Positions 6,343-15,892 of a stretch of DNA of 64,000 nt are shown piece by piece (positions within the stretch are counted from its first letter, which is position 1; the number at the start of each line of letters is the position of its first letter). Origin of the DNA: Pseudomonas syringae KCTC 12500 (lineage in GTDB: Bacteria > Pseudomonadota > Gammaproteobacteria > Pseudomonadales > Pseudomonadaceae). Location of the stretch: assembly GCF_000507185.2 (NCBI RefSeq), contig NZ_AYTM02000002.1, positions 5,057,501 through 5,121,500 of the forward strand. Direction: 5' to 3'. The translations under genes and the position numbers were made by a program. The notes beneath the pieces are model-generated. The model did no database searches, was not told the origin of the DNA, and was given only the letters and a program-made list of their open reading frames with translations.

Positions 6343-8745
6343 ATGGGGAATTTCAAACGCAACGTATTGGCCACGGCGATTTTTTCAGCCAATTTGCTGT
6401 GCGTCGCAGGTATCAGTGCAAGCGCTTTTGCCGCCGAAGCGACAGATGAACAAGCTAATCAGGGTGCGTCCACTCTGGGTACAGTGATCGTGACCGGCAC
6501 CCGTGCGCAGGAGCGTACCGCCAGCGCCTCGCTGTCGCCTGTCGATGTGATCTCCGGTGACAGCCTGCGCAGTTCCGGCTCCAGCGAGTTGGGCGCCGTG
6601 CTGGCTCGTCTGATTCCTTCGATCAATTTCCCACGGCCGAGCCTGGTGGACGGTGCGGAGCTGACACGTCCGGCGCAACTGCGTGGCCTCTCGCCGGATC
6701 AGGTGCTGGTGCTGGTCAACGGCAAGCGCCGGCATACATCCGCCTTCGTCAATCTGGGCGGGGCGGTCGGACGTGGTTCGGCACCTGCCGACCTGAATGC
6801 CATTCCGCTGTCGGCCATCGACCATATCGAAGTCCTGCGCGACGGTGCGTCGGCACGTTATGGGTCCGATGCCATCGCCGGGGTGATCAACATCATTCTC
6901 AAGAGCGCCGACCATGGCGGGTCGATTTCCAGCCAGTACGGCCAATACAAGAAGGGCGACGGCATTCAGCGCCAAGTATCGGGCAATACCGGTTTTGCCC
7001 TGGGCGACAACGGCACGTTCAACCTGTCCGGTGAGGGTGCCAACAATGACTACACCAACCGTGCCGGTGACGACTTGCGAGCGTCCAGTGTCGGGTCCAC
7101 CACTTACGGTCAGCAGGTGTTTCGCCAGGGCGAGCCACAGACGCACGAGGGCAAGCTGCAGTACAACGCCGAATACAGCTTCAGCGATGCTGCGGAGTTC
7201 TACAGCTTTGGGGGCTACAGCAAACGGCGTGGTGAAACCGCCGCTTTCTATCGGCCGAGCAATGCTTCGAATAACATTACGGCGATTTATCCAAACGGCT
7301 ATCTGCCACTGATCAACGGCACACTCGAAGACACCTCGCTGGTCGCTGGCCTGCGCGGTGAACTGGCGTATGACTGGCACTACGACCTGTCCGCCAACTA
7401 TGGCAAAAACTCTTATGAGCTGCGCACCAAAACCATTAACACCTCATTGGGGCTGAACACGCCGCGCTCGTTTTACAACGGCACGCTGACCAATGATCAG
7501 AGGCAACTGAGCCTCGACCTGTCCAGAGAATTCAATGCAGCGTGGCTGCCTTATCCGGTATCGGTTGCGTTTGGCGCGGAGTACCTGCGGCAAGGCTATC
7601 AGATCGAGGCAGGGCAGCCAGAGTCGTATTTCCAGACCGGCAGTTCCGGGTTGGGCGGTTTCCGCGCGGCGGATGCAGGCAGTTACTCGCGACACAACTT
7701 CGCACAGTATCTGGACCTGGAAACCAATCTGACCGAGAAGCTCGGTGTGTCGGCTGCCGTCCGCCACGAGGACTACAGCGATTTCGGTTCCAATGTCAGC
7801 GGCTCGCTTTCGGCGCGCTACGATTTCACTCCGCAGGTGGCCTTGCGAGGCAGCATATCGACAGGCTTCCGCGCGCCTTCACTGGCGCAGCAGAACTTTA
7901 CTTTCACGTCGTCGCAGCTGATTGGCAACACCATCCAGGAAGCGGGCACGTTTCCGGCCGGCAGTAACGTTGCACAACTGTTGGGTGCCGAAGACCTCAA
8001 GCCGGAAAAGTCCCGCAACTACAGCCTGGGCCTGGTACTCCAGCCGCTGGATAGCCTGACCGTGACCGCCGACGTCTATCGCATCGACATTCAGGACCGT
8101 ATCTCGCTGTCCTCCAATCTGGTGCTCAATAACACCGCCATCAATTACCTGCGCAGCAATGGCGTAGGCGATATCAACTACACCAGTGCCCGTTATTTCA
8201 CCAACGCCACGGACACCAGCACCGATGGCGTCGATCTGGTCGCCAATTACCGCTACCAGTTCGACAACGGTGTGCGCTGGAACAGCACGGTGGGTTACAA
8301 CTACAACCACACCAAAGTCACCGACGTGAAGGCCAATCCGGCGATTCTCGATCAGTTGGGGGTGAACCTGGTGCGGGTAGACCGCAGGGAGCGCATCGGT
8401 TTGCTGGGCGACACCACGCCGCAACACAAACTGACACTGGGCAATGACCTGACGTTCGGCAATTGGGCGCTGCACTCTAACCTGGTCCGCTACGGCGAGT
8501 TCACCAGCTATCAGGCCGACAAGGTCAACGACCAGACCTTCAGCGCCGCCTGGCTGCTGGACCTGGCGGTCGACTACAAACTCAAGAGCTGGGTCTTCAC
8601 CCTGGGCGGCGACAACGTCACCGACAAATACCCGGAAAAGCTCAACGACTTCTCCTCCAGCGGCGGCAACCTGGCCTACAGCACATTCTCTCCCTACGGG
8701 TACAGCGGCGCTTATTACTACGGCAAGGTGACGTATAACTGGTAG
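6343..8745 (+). CDS. TonB-dependent outer-membrane receptor
   Basis: This is a gated 22-strand beta-barrel that imports a scarce ligand using TonB energy. The 800-residue protein has a signal peptide (cleaved near SAFAAEA), a TonB box-like segment (LGTVIVTGTRAQER), the plug domain (LARLIPSINFPRPS, QVLVLVNGKRRHTSAFVN, IEVLRDGASARYGSDAIAGVINIILK) and a long barrel ending in an aromatic residue (GKVTYNW). There is no N-terminal signalling extension. It follows tonB-exbB-exbD behind its own promoter region, so those genes probably serve it. The ligand is unknown; the missing Fur-like site argues mildly against a plain siderophore role. The start has the site AAGGGG upstream. Confidence 0.92.
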   Translation: MGNFKRNVLATAIFSANLLCVAGISASAFAAEATDEQANQGASTLGTVIVTGTRAQERTASASLSPVDVISGDSLRSSGSSELGAVLARLIPSINFPRPSLVDGAELTRPAQLRGLSPDQVLVLVNGKRRHTSAFVNLGGAVGRGSAPADLNAIPLSAIDHIEVLRDGASARYGSDAIAGVINIILKSADHGGSISSQYGQYKKGDGIQRQVSGNTGFALGDNGTFNLSGEGANNDYTNRAGDDLRASSVGSTTYGQQVFRQGEPQTHEGKLQYNAEYSFSDAAEFYSFGGYSKRRGETAAFYRPSNASNNITAIYPNGYLPLINGTLEDTSLVAGLRGELAYDWHYDLSANYGKNSYELRTKTINTSLGLNTPRSFYNGTLTNDQRQLSLDLSREFNAAWLPYPVSVAFGAEYLRQGYQIEAGQPESYFQTGSSGLGGFRAADAGSYSRHNFAQYLDLETNLTEKLGVSAAVRHEDYSDFGSNVSGSLSARYDFTPQVALRGSISTGFRAPSLAQQNFTFTSSQLIGNTIQEAGTFPAGSNVAQLLGAEDLKPEKSRNYSLGLVLQPLDSLTVTADVYRIDIQDRISLSSNLVLNNTAINYLRSNGVGDINYTSARYFTNATDTSTDGVDLVANYRYQFDNGVRWNSTVGYNYNHTKVTDVKANPAILDQLGVNLVRVDRRERIGLLGDTTPQHKLTLGNDLTFGNWALHSNLVRYGEFTSYQADKVNDQTFSAAWLLDLAVDYKLKSWVFTLGGDNVTDKYPEKLNDFSSSGGNLAYSTFSPYGYSGAYYYGKVTYNW

Positions 8746-8765
8746 CGCGATTTGCCGCTGACTGT

Positions 8766-8822
8766 CGTTCCAATACGTTGCGTTTGCATAAAGCTCGTGA
8801 CGCTGCGCGTCATATCTGTGCT
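8766..8822. repeat. P. syringae-type intergenic palindromic repeat, copy 2 (degenerate)
   Basis: It carries the same motif order as the copy at 3716: CGTTCC, a worn first hairpin, then CGTGACGC-tgc-GCGTCA (perfect stem 8798-8812) and CTGTGCTGC. The two copies bracket the TonB/receptor cluster. Confidence 0.55.
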
Positions 8823-8917
8823 GCAACACAACGTTATGCCTTACTCGTAGTCACTGCACATAAACAAAAGCGCTTCTTGGCTCGATGGCACTGACAACGC
8901 AAATTGCGACGTAAGTG

Positions 8918-9117
8918 ACGGCTGAGTCCTGACGCTGATCCGGGGGTAACTCGGCAGGACGCCGAGCAAGCCGCACCGGGCCATGGATGGCCCGTTGCGG
9001 CGACCCCCGGATCAGTGACAGGGCGAAGGAACCCGACGAAGTCGGGCCGGAAACGGAGCCAGGGGCTTTGGTCACTTTGGCCCCATCAAAGTGACTCGCC
9101 GAGGGGCGAAAAGGTGA
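8918..9117. repeat. Highly structured intergenic element (cloverleaf-like, four further hairpins)
   Basis: An outer perfect 13-bp stem (8935-8947 with 9003-9015) encloses two arms: CTCGGC/GCCGAG (8950-8966) and GCCGCA/TGCGGC (8970-9001), the latter containing GGGCCAT/ATGGCCC. Outside it lie CCCGAC/GTCGGG (9032-9046), GTCACTTT/AAAGTGAC (9071-9095) and TCGCC/GGCGA (9096-9109). I remember closely similar sequence as a recurrent non-coding unit in other Pseudomonas genomes, where it is often mis-called as short ORFs. The flanks of the gap (8823-8917 and 9118-9457) show no gene; 9250-9410 is AT-rich. Confidence 0.7.
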
Positions 9118-9457
9118 CCTGAGTCGAACCTAAATCCACCTGACATCCCGAAACCGCCGTGTGACGCAGAGCGTCGGCCGCTGTGAAGCGACTGATACGG
9201 CAAAGAAATCTTGCGATATTGGACATGCGATGCTCCATGGGGGTTTGCCAATTCTGGAGCATATCGCTATATAAAAAGTTATTTAAATAGCCTTTAGAAA
9301 TAATCATAGACCTTCGTGGAAATGTGCAAAGGCGGTAGAAGGACTGACTTTAATATTCTCATTTTTTATAATTAGCTTAGAAGTAAATGTGATTTTTAAT
9401 TGAATCCCCATGCGCCTAGTCTTGCTGATCAGTCAGAAGTCATCCAGGAGCAATACC

Positions 9458-10273
9458 ATGAGCAACGTCAGCGCTTTGCCAGTCCAGTCAGGTACGACGC
9501 CGTCGGGTAGCGGCAGCGTGCGCGACAGAGTGTCGCCGGAAGAATGGGAAGTCCGGGTCAAGCTGGCGGCAGCCTATCGGCTGGCGGCGCTCAAGCGTTG
9601 GACCGATCATATCTATACGCATTTCTCGGCACGCGTGCCGGGCCCGGACGAGCACTTTCTGATCAACGCGTTCGGGCTGCTGTTCGATGAAATCACCGCG
9701 TCCAACCTGGTCAAGGTCGATATTGACGGCACGATTGTCGATGACCCCACCGGGCTGGGTATCAACTACGCCGGTTACGTGATTCACAGTGCCATTCATG
9801 CTGCGCGCCACGACCTGCAGGCGGTGCTGCACACGCACACCCGTGACGGTATCGCCGTGTCGGCGCAGAAGGACGGCCTGCTGCCCATCTCCCAGCACTC
9901 GATTGCCTTCTCCGGCCGGGTTGCTTACCACGGCTATGAAGGCATTGCGCTGGACTTGAGTGAACGCGAACGGCTGATCGCGGACCTGGGTGACAAGAGT
10001 GTGATGATCCTGCGCAACCACGGGTTGCTGACCGGCGGGGTGAGTGTCGAGCATGCGTTTCAGCAGCTTCATGCCCTTGAGTACGCCTGCAATATTCAGA
10101 TTGCGGCACAGTCGGCGGGTAACGCCGAACTTGTGTTCCCGCCGCGCGAGGTGATTGCCAAGGTGGAGCAGCAGGCAAAGGCCATCAAGGACGGCCATGC
10201 GCCGGGTGTCGCACGGCACTGGGATGCCCTGATTCGCGAGCTGGAGCGCAACGACACCGATTACAAGACGTGA
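9458..10273 (+). CDS. Class II aldolase/adducin family protein
   Basis: This is a zinc-dependent aldolase-fold enzyme of about 271 residues, the group that includes fuculose-phosphate aldolase and many enzymes of unknown substrate. The metal site is seen in AVLHTHTRDG (HxH) with a further histidine in ILRNHGLLTGG; the N-terminal ITHIYTHFSARVPG-like region is LKRWTDHIYTHFSAR. The start is ATG 9458 with AGGAG upstream. It reads alone, 70 bp before glsB. The Pseudomonas members of this branch have no firmly assigned substrate, so a specific name would be a guess. Confidence 0.88.
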   Translation: MSNVSALPVQSGTTPSGSGSVRDRVSPEEWEVRVKLAAAYRLAALKRWTDHIYTHFSARVPGPDEHFLINAFGLLFDEITASNLVKVDIDGTIVDDPTGLGINYAGYVIHSAIHAARHDLQAVLHTHTRDGIAVSAQKDGLLPISQHSIAFSGRVAYHGYEGIALDLSERERLIADLGDKSVMILRNHGLLTGGVSVEHAFQQLHALEYACNIQIAAQSAGNAELVFPPREVIAKVEQQAKAIKDGHAPGVARHWDALIRELERNDTDYKT

Positions 10274-10343
10274 CCCTGCAACGCAGTGATGCGAGGCGCT
10301 TTAGGTTGGTGTAGTGTGCGCAGCCAAAACAAGGGGCGCACAC

Positions 10344-11252
10344 ATGCAAGACCTGCTGAACGAAATCCTCGATGAAGTAAGACCCTTGCTTGGTCAGGGC
10401 AAGGTAGCCGATTACATCCCGGCACTGGGCGAGGTCCGGCCAGATCAGCTGGGCATCGCGGTGTACGGCAACGATGGTCAGGTGTTCAGCGCCGGTGACG
10501 CCGAAACAGCGTTTTCGATACAGAGCATTTCCAAGGTGTTCAGCCTGGTACAAGCCATCGGTCACTCGGGCGAGGAGATCTGGCAGCGTCTCGGACACGA
10601 GCCTTCTGGCCAGCCATTCAACTCGCTGGTGCAGCTGGAGTTCGAGCAGGGCAGGCCGCGCAATCCGTTCATCAATGCCGGTGCGCTGGTGATCTGCGAT
10701 ATCAACCAGGCGCGGTTCGCAGCACCGTCGCTGTCGATGCGCGACTTCGTTCGACGCCTGTGCGGTAATCGGGCGATCACTTCCGACTCCAAAGTCGCCG
10801 ACTCCGAATACCAGCACCGTTCGCGCAATGCCGCGGCGGCCTATCTGATGAAATCCTTCGACAATTTTCACGGCGATGTGGAAGACGTGCTGCGCAGCTA
10901 CTTCCATCATTGTGCGCTGAGCATGAACTGTATCGATCTGGCCAAAGCATTCGGTTTTCTGGCTCATCAGGGCTTTTGCGCTCACAGCGGCGAGCAGATC
11001 GTCACTGCTCGGCAGGCCACCCAGGTCAACTCGATCATGGCCACCAGCGGCCTGTACGACGAGGCCGGCAACTTCGCCTATCGCGTAGGCCTGCCGGGCA
11101 AGAGCGGGGTAGGCGGTGGTATCGTTGCGATCGTGCCCGAGCGTGCTTCAGTCTGTGTGTGGTCCCCGGAGTTGAACGCAGCGGGCAATTCCCTTGTCGG
11201 TATGGCTGCGCTGGAAAAACTCAGCGCGAGGGTCGACTGGTCGGTCTTTTGA
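10344..11252 (+). CDS. glsB: Glutaminase
   Basis: The enzyme hydrolyses L-glutamine to glutamate and ammonia. The 302-residue protein is a typical serine-dependent beta-lactamase-fold glutaminase: nucleophile motif [12 protein letters not shown] (SxxK), [10 protein letters not shown], and the C-terminal [17 protein letters not shown] signature. ATG 10344 is chosen over an upstream in-frame GTG (10314), as it matches the usual family N-terminus ([12 protein letters not shown]). Confidence 0.95.
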   Translation: MQDLLNEILDEVRPLLGQGKVADYIPALGEVRPDQLGIAVYGNDGQVFSAGDAETAFSIQSISKVFSLVQAIGHSGEEIWQRLGHEPSGQPFNSLVQLEFEQGRPRNPFINAGALVICDINQARFAAPSLSMRDFVRRLCGNRAITSDSKVADSEYQHRSRNAAAAYLMKSFDNFHGDVEDVLRSYFHHCALSMNCIDLAKAFGFLAHQGFCAHSGEQIVTARQATQVNSIMATSGLYDEAGNFAYRVGLPGKSGVGGGIVAIVPERASVCVWSPELNAAGNSLVGMAALEKLSARVDWSVF

Positions 11253-11312
11253 GGTGAAAAGCCTTCTGAAGTGAACCGCGCGTCGAAGCGCGAACCAGAC
11301 AGGAGTCATGGA

Positions 11313-12410
11313 TTGAATAGAAGGCTATGCAAATCGCTCATGCTGAGCGTCGGGTTGCTGATATTGGCAGGCTGTGGCACGCAGCGGGTCCAGGAGCCCG
11401 AACTGACGCCTGAACAGGCGCGCGCGCAGATCATGCGCCTGATGCCGGCGACTGCTACGGATCGCCAGGCATGGGCCACGGATATTCACGCCGCGTTTGC
11501 CGCGCAGAAGATCCCGCTGACCACCGAAAACCTGTGCTCGGTGATGGCCGTTACCGAGCAGGAATCGACCTTTCAAGTCGATCCTGCAGTGCCGGACATG
11601 GGCCACATCGCCCGCGCTGAAATCAATCGCCGCGCTGCGCGACTGCACATTCCCAATGCGCTGATCGCCACCGCGTTACGTGTTCGCTCGCCGGATGGCA
11701 AGACTTACGGCAAACGCCTCGATTCTGCGCGCACCGAAAAAGACCTCAGCGCGATCTTCGATGACTTCATCGGCATGGTGCCGCTGGGTCAGGCGTTGTT
11801 CGGCAACTTCAACCCGGTCAAGACCGGCGGGCCGATGCAGGTCAGCATCGCCTTTGCCGAGAAACACGCCGAGGATTACCCCTACACGGTCGATGGTTCG
11901 ATCCGCCGCGAAGTCTTCACCCGCCGTGGCGGCATGTACTTCGGTATCGCTCACCTGCTGGGCTACCCGGTCAACTACACCCAGTCGTTGTACCGCTTTG
12001 CCGACTTCAATGCCGGTTGGTACGCCAGTCGCAATGCCGCGTTCCAGAATGCCGTGAGCCGAGCGACCGGCATCGAGCTGGCGCTGGATGGCGACCTGAT
12101 CCGCTTTGACTCTACCTCGCCGGGCTCCACCGAACTGGCAGTACGCACGCTGGGCGATCGGCTGGGCATGAACAAGTCGCAGATATGGAGCCAGCTCAAG
12201 CAGGGCGACACGCTGGAATTCGAGGAGACCGATCTGTACAGCAAGGTCTTCGCCCTGGCGGACAGGGCGGCGGGCAAACCTTTGCCCAGGGCCATCCTGC
12301 CCGGCATTACCCTGAAAAGCCCGAAAATCACCCGTAACCTCACCACCGCCTGGTTTGCCGAGCGCGTCGACGACCGACGCGAACGCTGCGTGCAGCGTGC
12401 GCCCAAGTGA
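11313..12410 (+). CDS. DUF1615 domain lipoprotein
   Basis: This is a Pseudomonas-type conserved lipoprotein of unknown role. The signal peptide ends in LLILAGCGTQ (lipobox). The body holds the DUF1615 pattern: EQARAQIMRLMPATATDR, ENLCSVMAVTEQESTFQVDP, GGPMQVSIAFAEKHA and GGMYFGIAHLLGYPV. The EQES and GPMQVS segments recall lytic transglycosylase active-site surroundings, so a cell-wall role is possible but unproven. I place the start at TTG 11313, which has AGGAG seven bases upstream and gives a short normal signal peptide; GTG 11271 would add 14 polar residues. Confidence 0.82.
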   Translation: MNRRLCKSLMLSVGLLILAGCGTQRVQEPELTPEQARAQIMRLMPATATDRQAWATDIHAAFAAQKIPLTTENLCSVMAVTEQESTFQVDPAVPDMGHIARAEINRRAARLHIPNALIATALRVRSPDGKTYGKRLDSARTEKDLSAIFDDFIGMVPLGQALFGNFNPVKTGGPMQVSIAFAEKHAEDYPYTVDGSIRREVFTRRGGMYFGIAHLLGYPVNYTQSLYRFADFNAGWYASRNAAFQNAVSRATGIELALDGDLIRFDSTSPGSTELAVRTLGDRLGMNKSQIWSQLKQGDTLEFEETDLYSKVFALADRAAGKPLPRAILPGITLKSPKITRNLTTAWFAERVDDRRERCVQRAPK

Positions 12411-12417
12411 GGTTGAA

Positions 12418-12843
12418 TCACCGTGACAGGAGTTTTACCGTCATCGCATCTCGCTCGCCTCCGAAAAACGTATCCAGCACCTTTTGAAACACGGGCCGCT
12501 CAGGTGCTGCGATGCTGAACAGGGTCATGCTCGAATGCAGTTTCATGTCATCCGGCGAACTGAAGATCTGTCGCGCCGAACGTTCTACCTGAGGCGCAAT
12601 GATTGCGGCGCACTGTTCCAGACGCGGCCCCAGCACGGGGTGTTGCAGGTAAGCCCGCGCTTCATCGAGGTCGGTGATTGCGTAGTGTCGCGCCGTGTCG
12701 CTGCGCCCCAGCCCCTGGATCTGCGGGAACACGAACCACATCCAGTGGGAGCGTTTCTGTCCGGCTTCGAGTTCCGTCAGCACCTGCTGGAACAGCGGTT
12801 GCTGGGCATCGACAAAGCGTTGCAGGTTGTAAGCATCTTTCAT
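12418..12843 (-). CDS. DUF1810 family protein
   Basis: This 141-residue cytoplasmic protein of unknown function shows the family signature KRSHWMWFVFPQIQGLGRS and the helical pattern YAITDLDEARAYLQHPVLGPRL. It is transcribed toward the DUF1615 gene (stops 8 bp apart) and diverges from the ABC exporter gene at 12932. The start ATG at 12843 gives the usual N-terminus (LQRFVDAQ near residue 7). Confidence 0.88.
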   Translation of the reverse strand: MKDAYNLQRFVDAQQPLFQQVLTELEAGQKRSHWMWFVFPQIQGLGRSDTARHYAITDLDEARAYLQHPVLGPRLEQCAAIIAPQVERSARQIFSSPDDMKLHSSMTLFSIAAPERPVFQKVLDTFFGGERDAMTVKLLSR

Positions 12844-12931
12844 GATGAGTTTCCTGTTTTTCAACGAACCTGTGGTCGTATGATGGCCGCCCGACATGGG
12901 GGTTCGACCTGTCTGAAGAGTTTTTAAGCGT

Positions 12932-14743
12932 ATGCCGGTTTTTAAGCGTTTCATTTCGTTCATGCACCAGGCCTTGCGCGCGATGCATCTGGTCTGGACC
13001 ACCTCCCGAGCGCTGTCCATCGGGCTGATCGTCGCCACGCTGATCGCCGGCCTGCTGCCCGCGCTGGCCGCCTGGCTCGGCCAGCGCATCGTCGATGCGG
13101 TGGTCGCTGCCATGCAGTTGCACGCCAGTGCGGGCGAAGCACCGTTGTGGCCGGTGCTGCGCTATGTGTTGTTCGAAGCCGGTGTGCTGGCTCTGCTCGC
13201 GGCAGCACAGCGCGGGCTTTCCGTGCAGCAGGCGTTGCTGCGGGTGCTGCTGGGGCAGAAGGTCAACACCCTGATTCTGGAGAAGGCCCAGACCCTGTCG
13301 CTGTCGCAGTTCGAAGACTCCGAGTTCTACGACAAGCTCGTGCGCGTCCGGCGTGAAGCCTCCACACGGCCGCTGGCACTGGTGACCAAATCGTTGGGGT
13401 TGTTGCAAAACCTCATTTCGCTGATCAGCTTTGCCGTGTTGCTGGTGCATTTCTCGCCTTGGGCGTTGTTGATTCTAGTGCTCGGCGCGTTGCCGGTGTT
13501 CTTTGCCGAGGCGCATTTTTCCGGCGACGCGTTCCGCCTGTTTACCCGTCGCGCTCCGGAAACCCGTCGGCAGAACTACATCGAAACACTGCTCTCCCAC
13601 GAGGGCTATATCAAGGAGGTGAAGCTGTTCGGCTTCGCGCCGCTGCTGCTCAAGCGCTACCGCGACACCTTCGAGCGTCTGTATGCCGAAGACCGGCGCC
13701 TGACGGTGCGCCGTGATGGCTGGGGCTTCCTGCTCGGTCTGCTGGGCACGGCTGCGTTTTACCTGGCCTACGCCTGGGTGGTGGTCGATGCGATACACGG
13801 GCGGATCACCCTGGGGCAGATGACCATGTACCTGGTGCTGTTCAAACAGGGTCAGGCCGCGGTGAGCAGCAGTCTCAGCGCCATCAGTGGTTTGTACGAG
13901 GACGGGCTGTATCTGGCTGACCTGTATGTCTACCTCGGTCAGCCGGTTACGCCATCTGCTGGCAGCCTGACCGTGGGCGCGCATCCCGGTGATGGCATGC
14001 GCTTCGAGAACGTCAGTTTCACTTATCCGGGGACCAGCCGTCCGGCACTTGAAAATATCGATCTGCACCTGGCGCCGGGGCGCAGCGTGGCCCTGGTGGG
14101 CGAGAACGGCTCGGGAAAAACCACCCTGATCAAGCTGCTGACGCGTCTCTACCAACCCGATCAAGGCCGCATTCTGCTGGACGGCAGCGACCTGCAGGAG
14201 TGGGACGAAGACGCTTTGCGCTCGCGCATCGGGGTGATTTTTCAGGACTTCATTCGCTATCAGTTTCAGGTCGGCGAGAACCTCGGCGTTGGCGACACTC
14301 AGGCCTTCCATGATGAAGGCCGTTGGCGCGACGCGGCGGCGCAGGGCATGGCCGCGCAGTTCATCGAACAACTCGACAAAGGCTACGCCACACAATTGGG
14401 TCGCTGGTTTGCGGGAGGTCAGGAACTGTCCGGTGGGCAGTGGCAGAAAATCGCCTTGTCACGCGCTTACATGCGCCGCGACGCCGATATCCTGATTCTC
14501 GACGAGCCGACTGCCGCCCTGGATGCCGGGGCAGAAGCGGCGGTATTCGAACATTTTCGCGAGTACGCCAAAGGGCGCATGACGCTGCTCATATCGCATC
14601 GGTTTTCCAGCGTGCGCAACGCCGAACACATCGTGGTGCTGGAGCACGGGCGGGTGTTGGAACGCGGTGATCATGACAGCCTGATCGCCGCCGCAGGGCG
14701 CTACGCCGCGCTATTCGATCTGCAGGCGCAGGGTTATCGCTAG
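12932..14743 (+). CDS. ABC exporter, fused permease and ATPase
   Basis: This is a half-transporter of 603 residues. Membrane helices lie in the first 330 residues, and the ATPase domain has Walker A (GENGSGKTT), Q-loop (IFQDFIRYQF), signature LSGGQWQK, Walker B (ADILILDEP) and the H-loop (LISHRF). The type is the lipid/peptide exporter class that works as a homodimer. No partner or substrate gene is adjacent, so the cargo is unknown. The 88-bp gap to the divergent DUF1810 gene holds the promoter. Confidence 0.9.
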   Translation: MPVFKRFISFMHQALRAMHLVWTTSRALSIGLIVATLIAGLLPALAAWLGQRIVDAVVAAMQLHASAGEAPLWPVLRYVLFEAGVLALLAAAQRGLSVQQALLRVLLGQKVNTLILEKAQTLSLSQFEDSEFYDKLVRVRREASTRPLALVTKSLGLLQNLISLISFAVLLVHFSPWALLILVLGALPVFFAEAHFSGDAFRLFTRRAPETRRQNYIETLLSHEGYIKEVKLFGFAPLLLKRYRDTFERLYAEDRRLTVRRDGWGFLLGLLGTAAFYLAYAWVVVDAIHGRITLGQMTMYLVLFKQGQAAVSSSLSAISGLYEDGLYLADLYVYLGQPVTPSAGSLTVGAHPGDGMRFENVSFTYPGTSRPALENIDLHLAPGRSVALVGENGSGKTTLIKLLTRLYQPDQGRILLDGSDLQEWDEDALRSRIGVIFQDFIRYQFQVGENLGVGDTQAFHDEGRWRDAAAQGMAAQFIEQLDKGYATQLGRWFAGGQELSGGQWQKIALSRAYMRRDADILILDEPTAALDAGAEAAVFEHFREYAKGRMTLLISHRFSSVRNAEHIVVLEHGRVLERGDHDSLIAAAGRYAALFDLQAQGYR

Positions 14744-14840
14744 GTAAAACCGCATAAAAAGTGTTGCAGTGAATGACCAGTCAGCGTTTTATGGGAGCCC
14801 TGTTTCAAGCTGTATCTTTTTGAATCAAACGGAGACATCG

Positions 14841-15878
14841 ATGCAATTTCGTAAATTGGGCAAAACCGATCTGTCGGTCAGCGCGATCTGTCTGGGCACC
14901 ATGACCTGGGGCGAGCAGAACACCCAGGATGAAGCATTCGAACAGATTCGTATGGCCAAGGATGCCAAGGTCAACTTCCTCGACACGGCAGAAATGTACC
15001 CGGTGCCGCCGCGTGGCGAGACCTACACCAAGACCGAAAGCATCATCGGCGAGTACTTCAAGAAGTACGGCGACCGCAACGACTGGGTACTGGCCAGCAA
15101 GGTCGCCGGTCCAGGTCGGATGGATCACATCCGCGATGGCAATCCGCGCCTCGACCGCAAAAACATCACTGCGGCGCTGGAAGCCAGCCTCAAGCGTCTG
15201 AACACCGATTACCTGGACCTGTACCAGTTGCACTGGCCGGATCGCAAGACCAACTTCTTCGGCGTGCTCGGTTACACCCACGACCCGGATGATCAGGCCG
15301 TCGAAATCGAAGAAACCCTGTCGGTACTGGCCGATCTGGTCAAGGCGGGCAAGATTCGTCACTTCGGCCTGTCCAACGAAACGCCGTGGGGCACTCAGCG
15401 TTTTCTGCACCTGGCCGAAACCCTCGATTTGCCACGTGCCGTCTCCATCCAGAACCCCTACAACCTGCTTAACCGCACCTTTGAAGTCGGTCTGGCGGAA
15501 ATCGCCATTCGCGAACAGATTGGCCTGCTGGCGTACTCGCCACTGGCGTTCGGTGTGCTGGCGGGCAAGTACCTGGACGGTGCACGTCCGGCCGATGGCC
15601 GTCTGACCCTGTTCGAGCGTTTCCAGCGCTACAACAACCCGCAGGCCGTCACCGCCACGGCCAAGTACGTAGCGCTGGCTCGCGAGCATGGTCTGGATCC
15701 TTCGCAGATGGCGCTGGCCTACGTGACCAGCCGTCCGTTCGTGACCAGCAACATCATTGGTGCCACGAAACTGGACCAACTGAAGATCAATCTGCAGAGC
15801 ATCGACGTCACGCTGTCCGATGAAGTCATCGCCGGTATCGAAGCCATTCACACCTCGCAGCCCAACCCTGCGCCATAA
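14841..15878 (+). CDS. tas: NADP(H)-dependent aldo-keto reductase, Tas type
   Basis: The 345-residue TIM-barrel oxidoreductase closely resembles E. coli Tas: LGLGTMTWGEQNT-type start, DTAEMYPVPPRGET carrying the catalytic tyrosine region, LASKVAGPGR (lysine), YLDLYQLHWPDR (histidine), and the cofactor-binding end. Tas was found as a suppressor of tyrosine auxotrophy; the natural substrate is unclear. ATG 14841 is preferred over an upstream in-frame start because the family begins at MQFRKLG. Confidence 0.92.
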   Translation: MQFRKLGKTDLSVSAICLGTMTWGEQNTQDEAFEQIRMAKDAKVNFLDTAEMYPVPPRGETYTKTESIIGEYFKKYGDRNDWVLASKVAGPGRMDHIRDGNPRLDRKNITAALEASLKRLNTDYLDLYQLHWPDRKTNFFGVLGYTHDPDDQAVEIEETLSVLADLVKAGKIRHFGLSNETPWGTQRFLHLAETLDLPRAVSIQNPYNLLNRTFEVGLAEIAIREQIGLLAYSPLAFGVLAGKYLDGARPADGRLTLFERFQRYNNPQAVTATAKYVALAREHGLDPSQMALAYVTSRPFVTSNIIGATKLDQLKINLQSIDVTLSDEVIAGIEAIHTSQPNPAP

Positions 15879-15892
15879 CCTGCACTGAACTT

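Noticed and set aside
8851..9075. 74-residue minus-strand frame MTKAPGSVSGPTSSG
   Set aside because: It is read from the structured repeat element; similar annotated ORFs in other pseudomonads come from the same repeat and are probably not translated.
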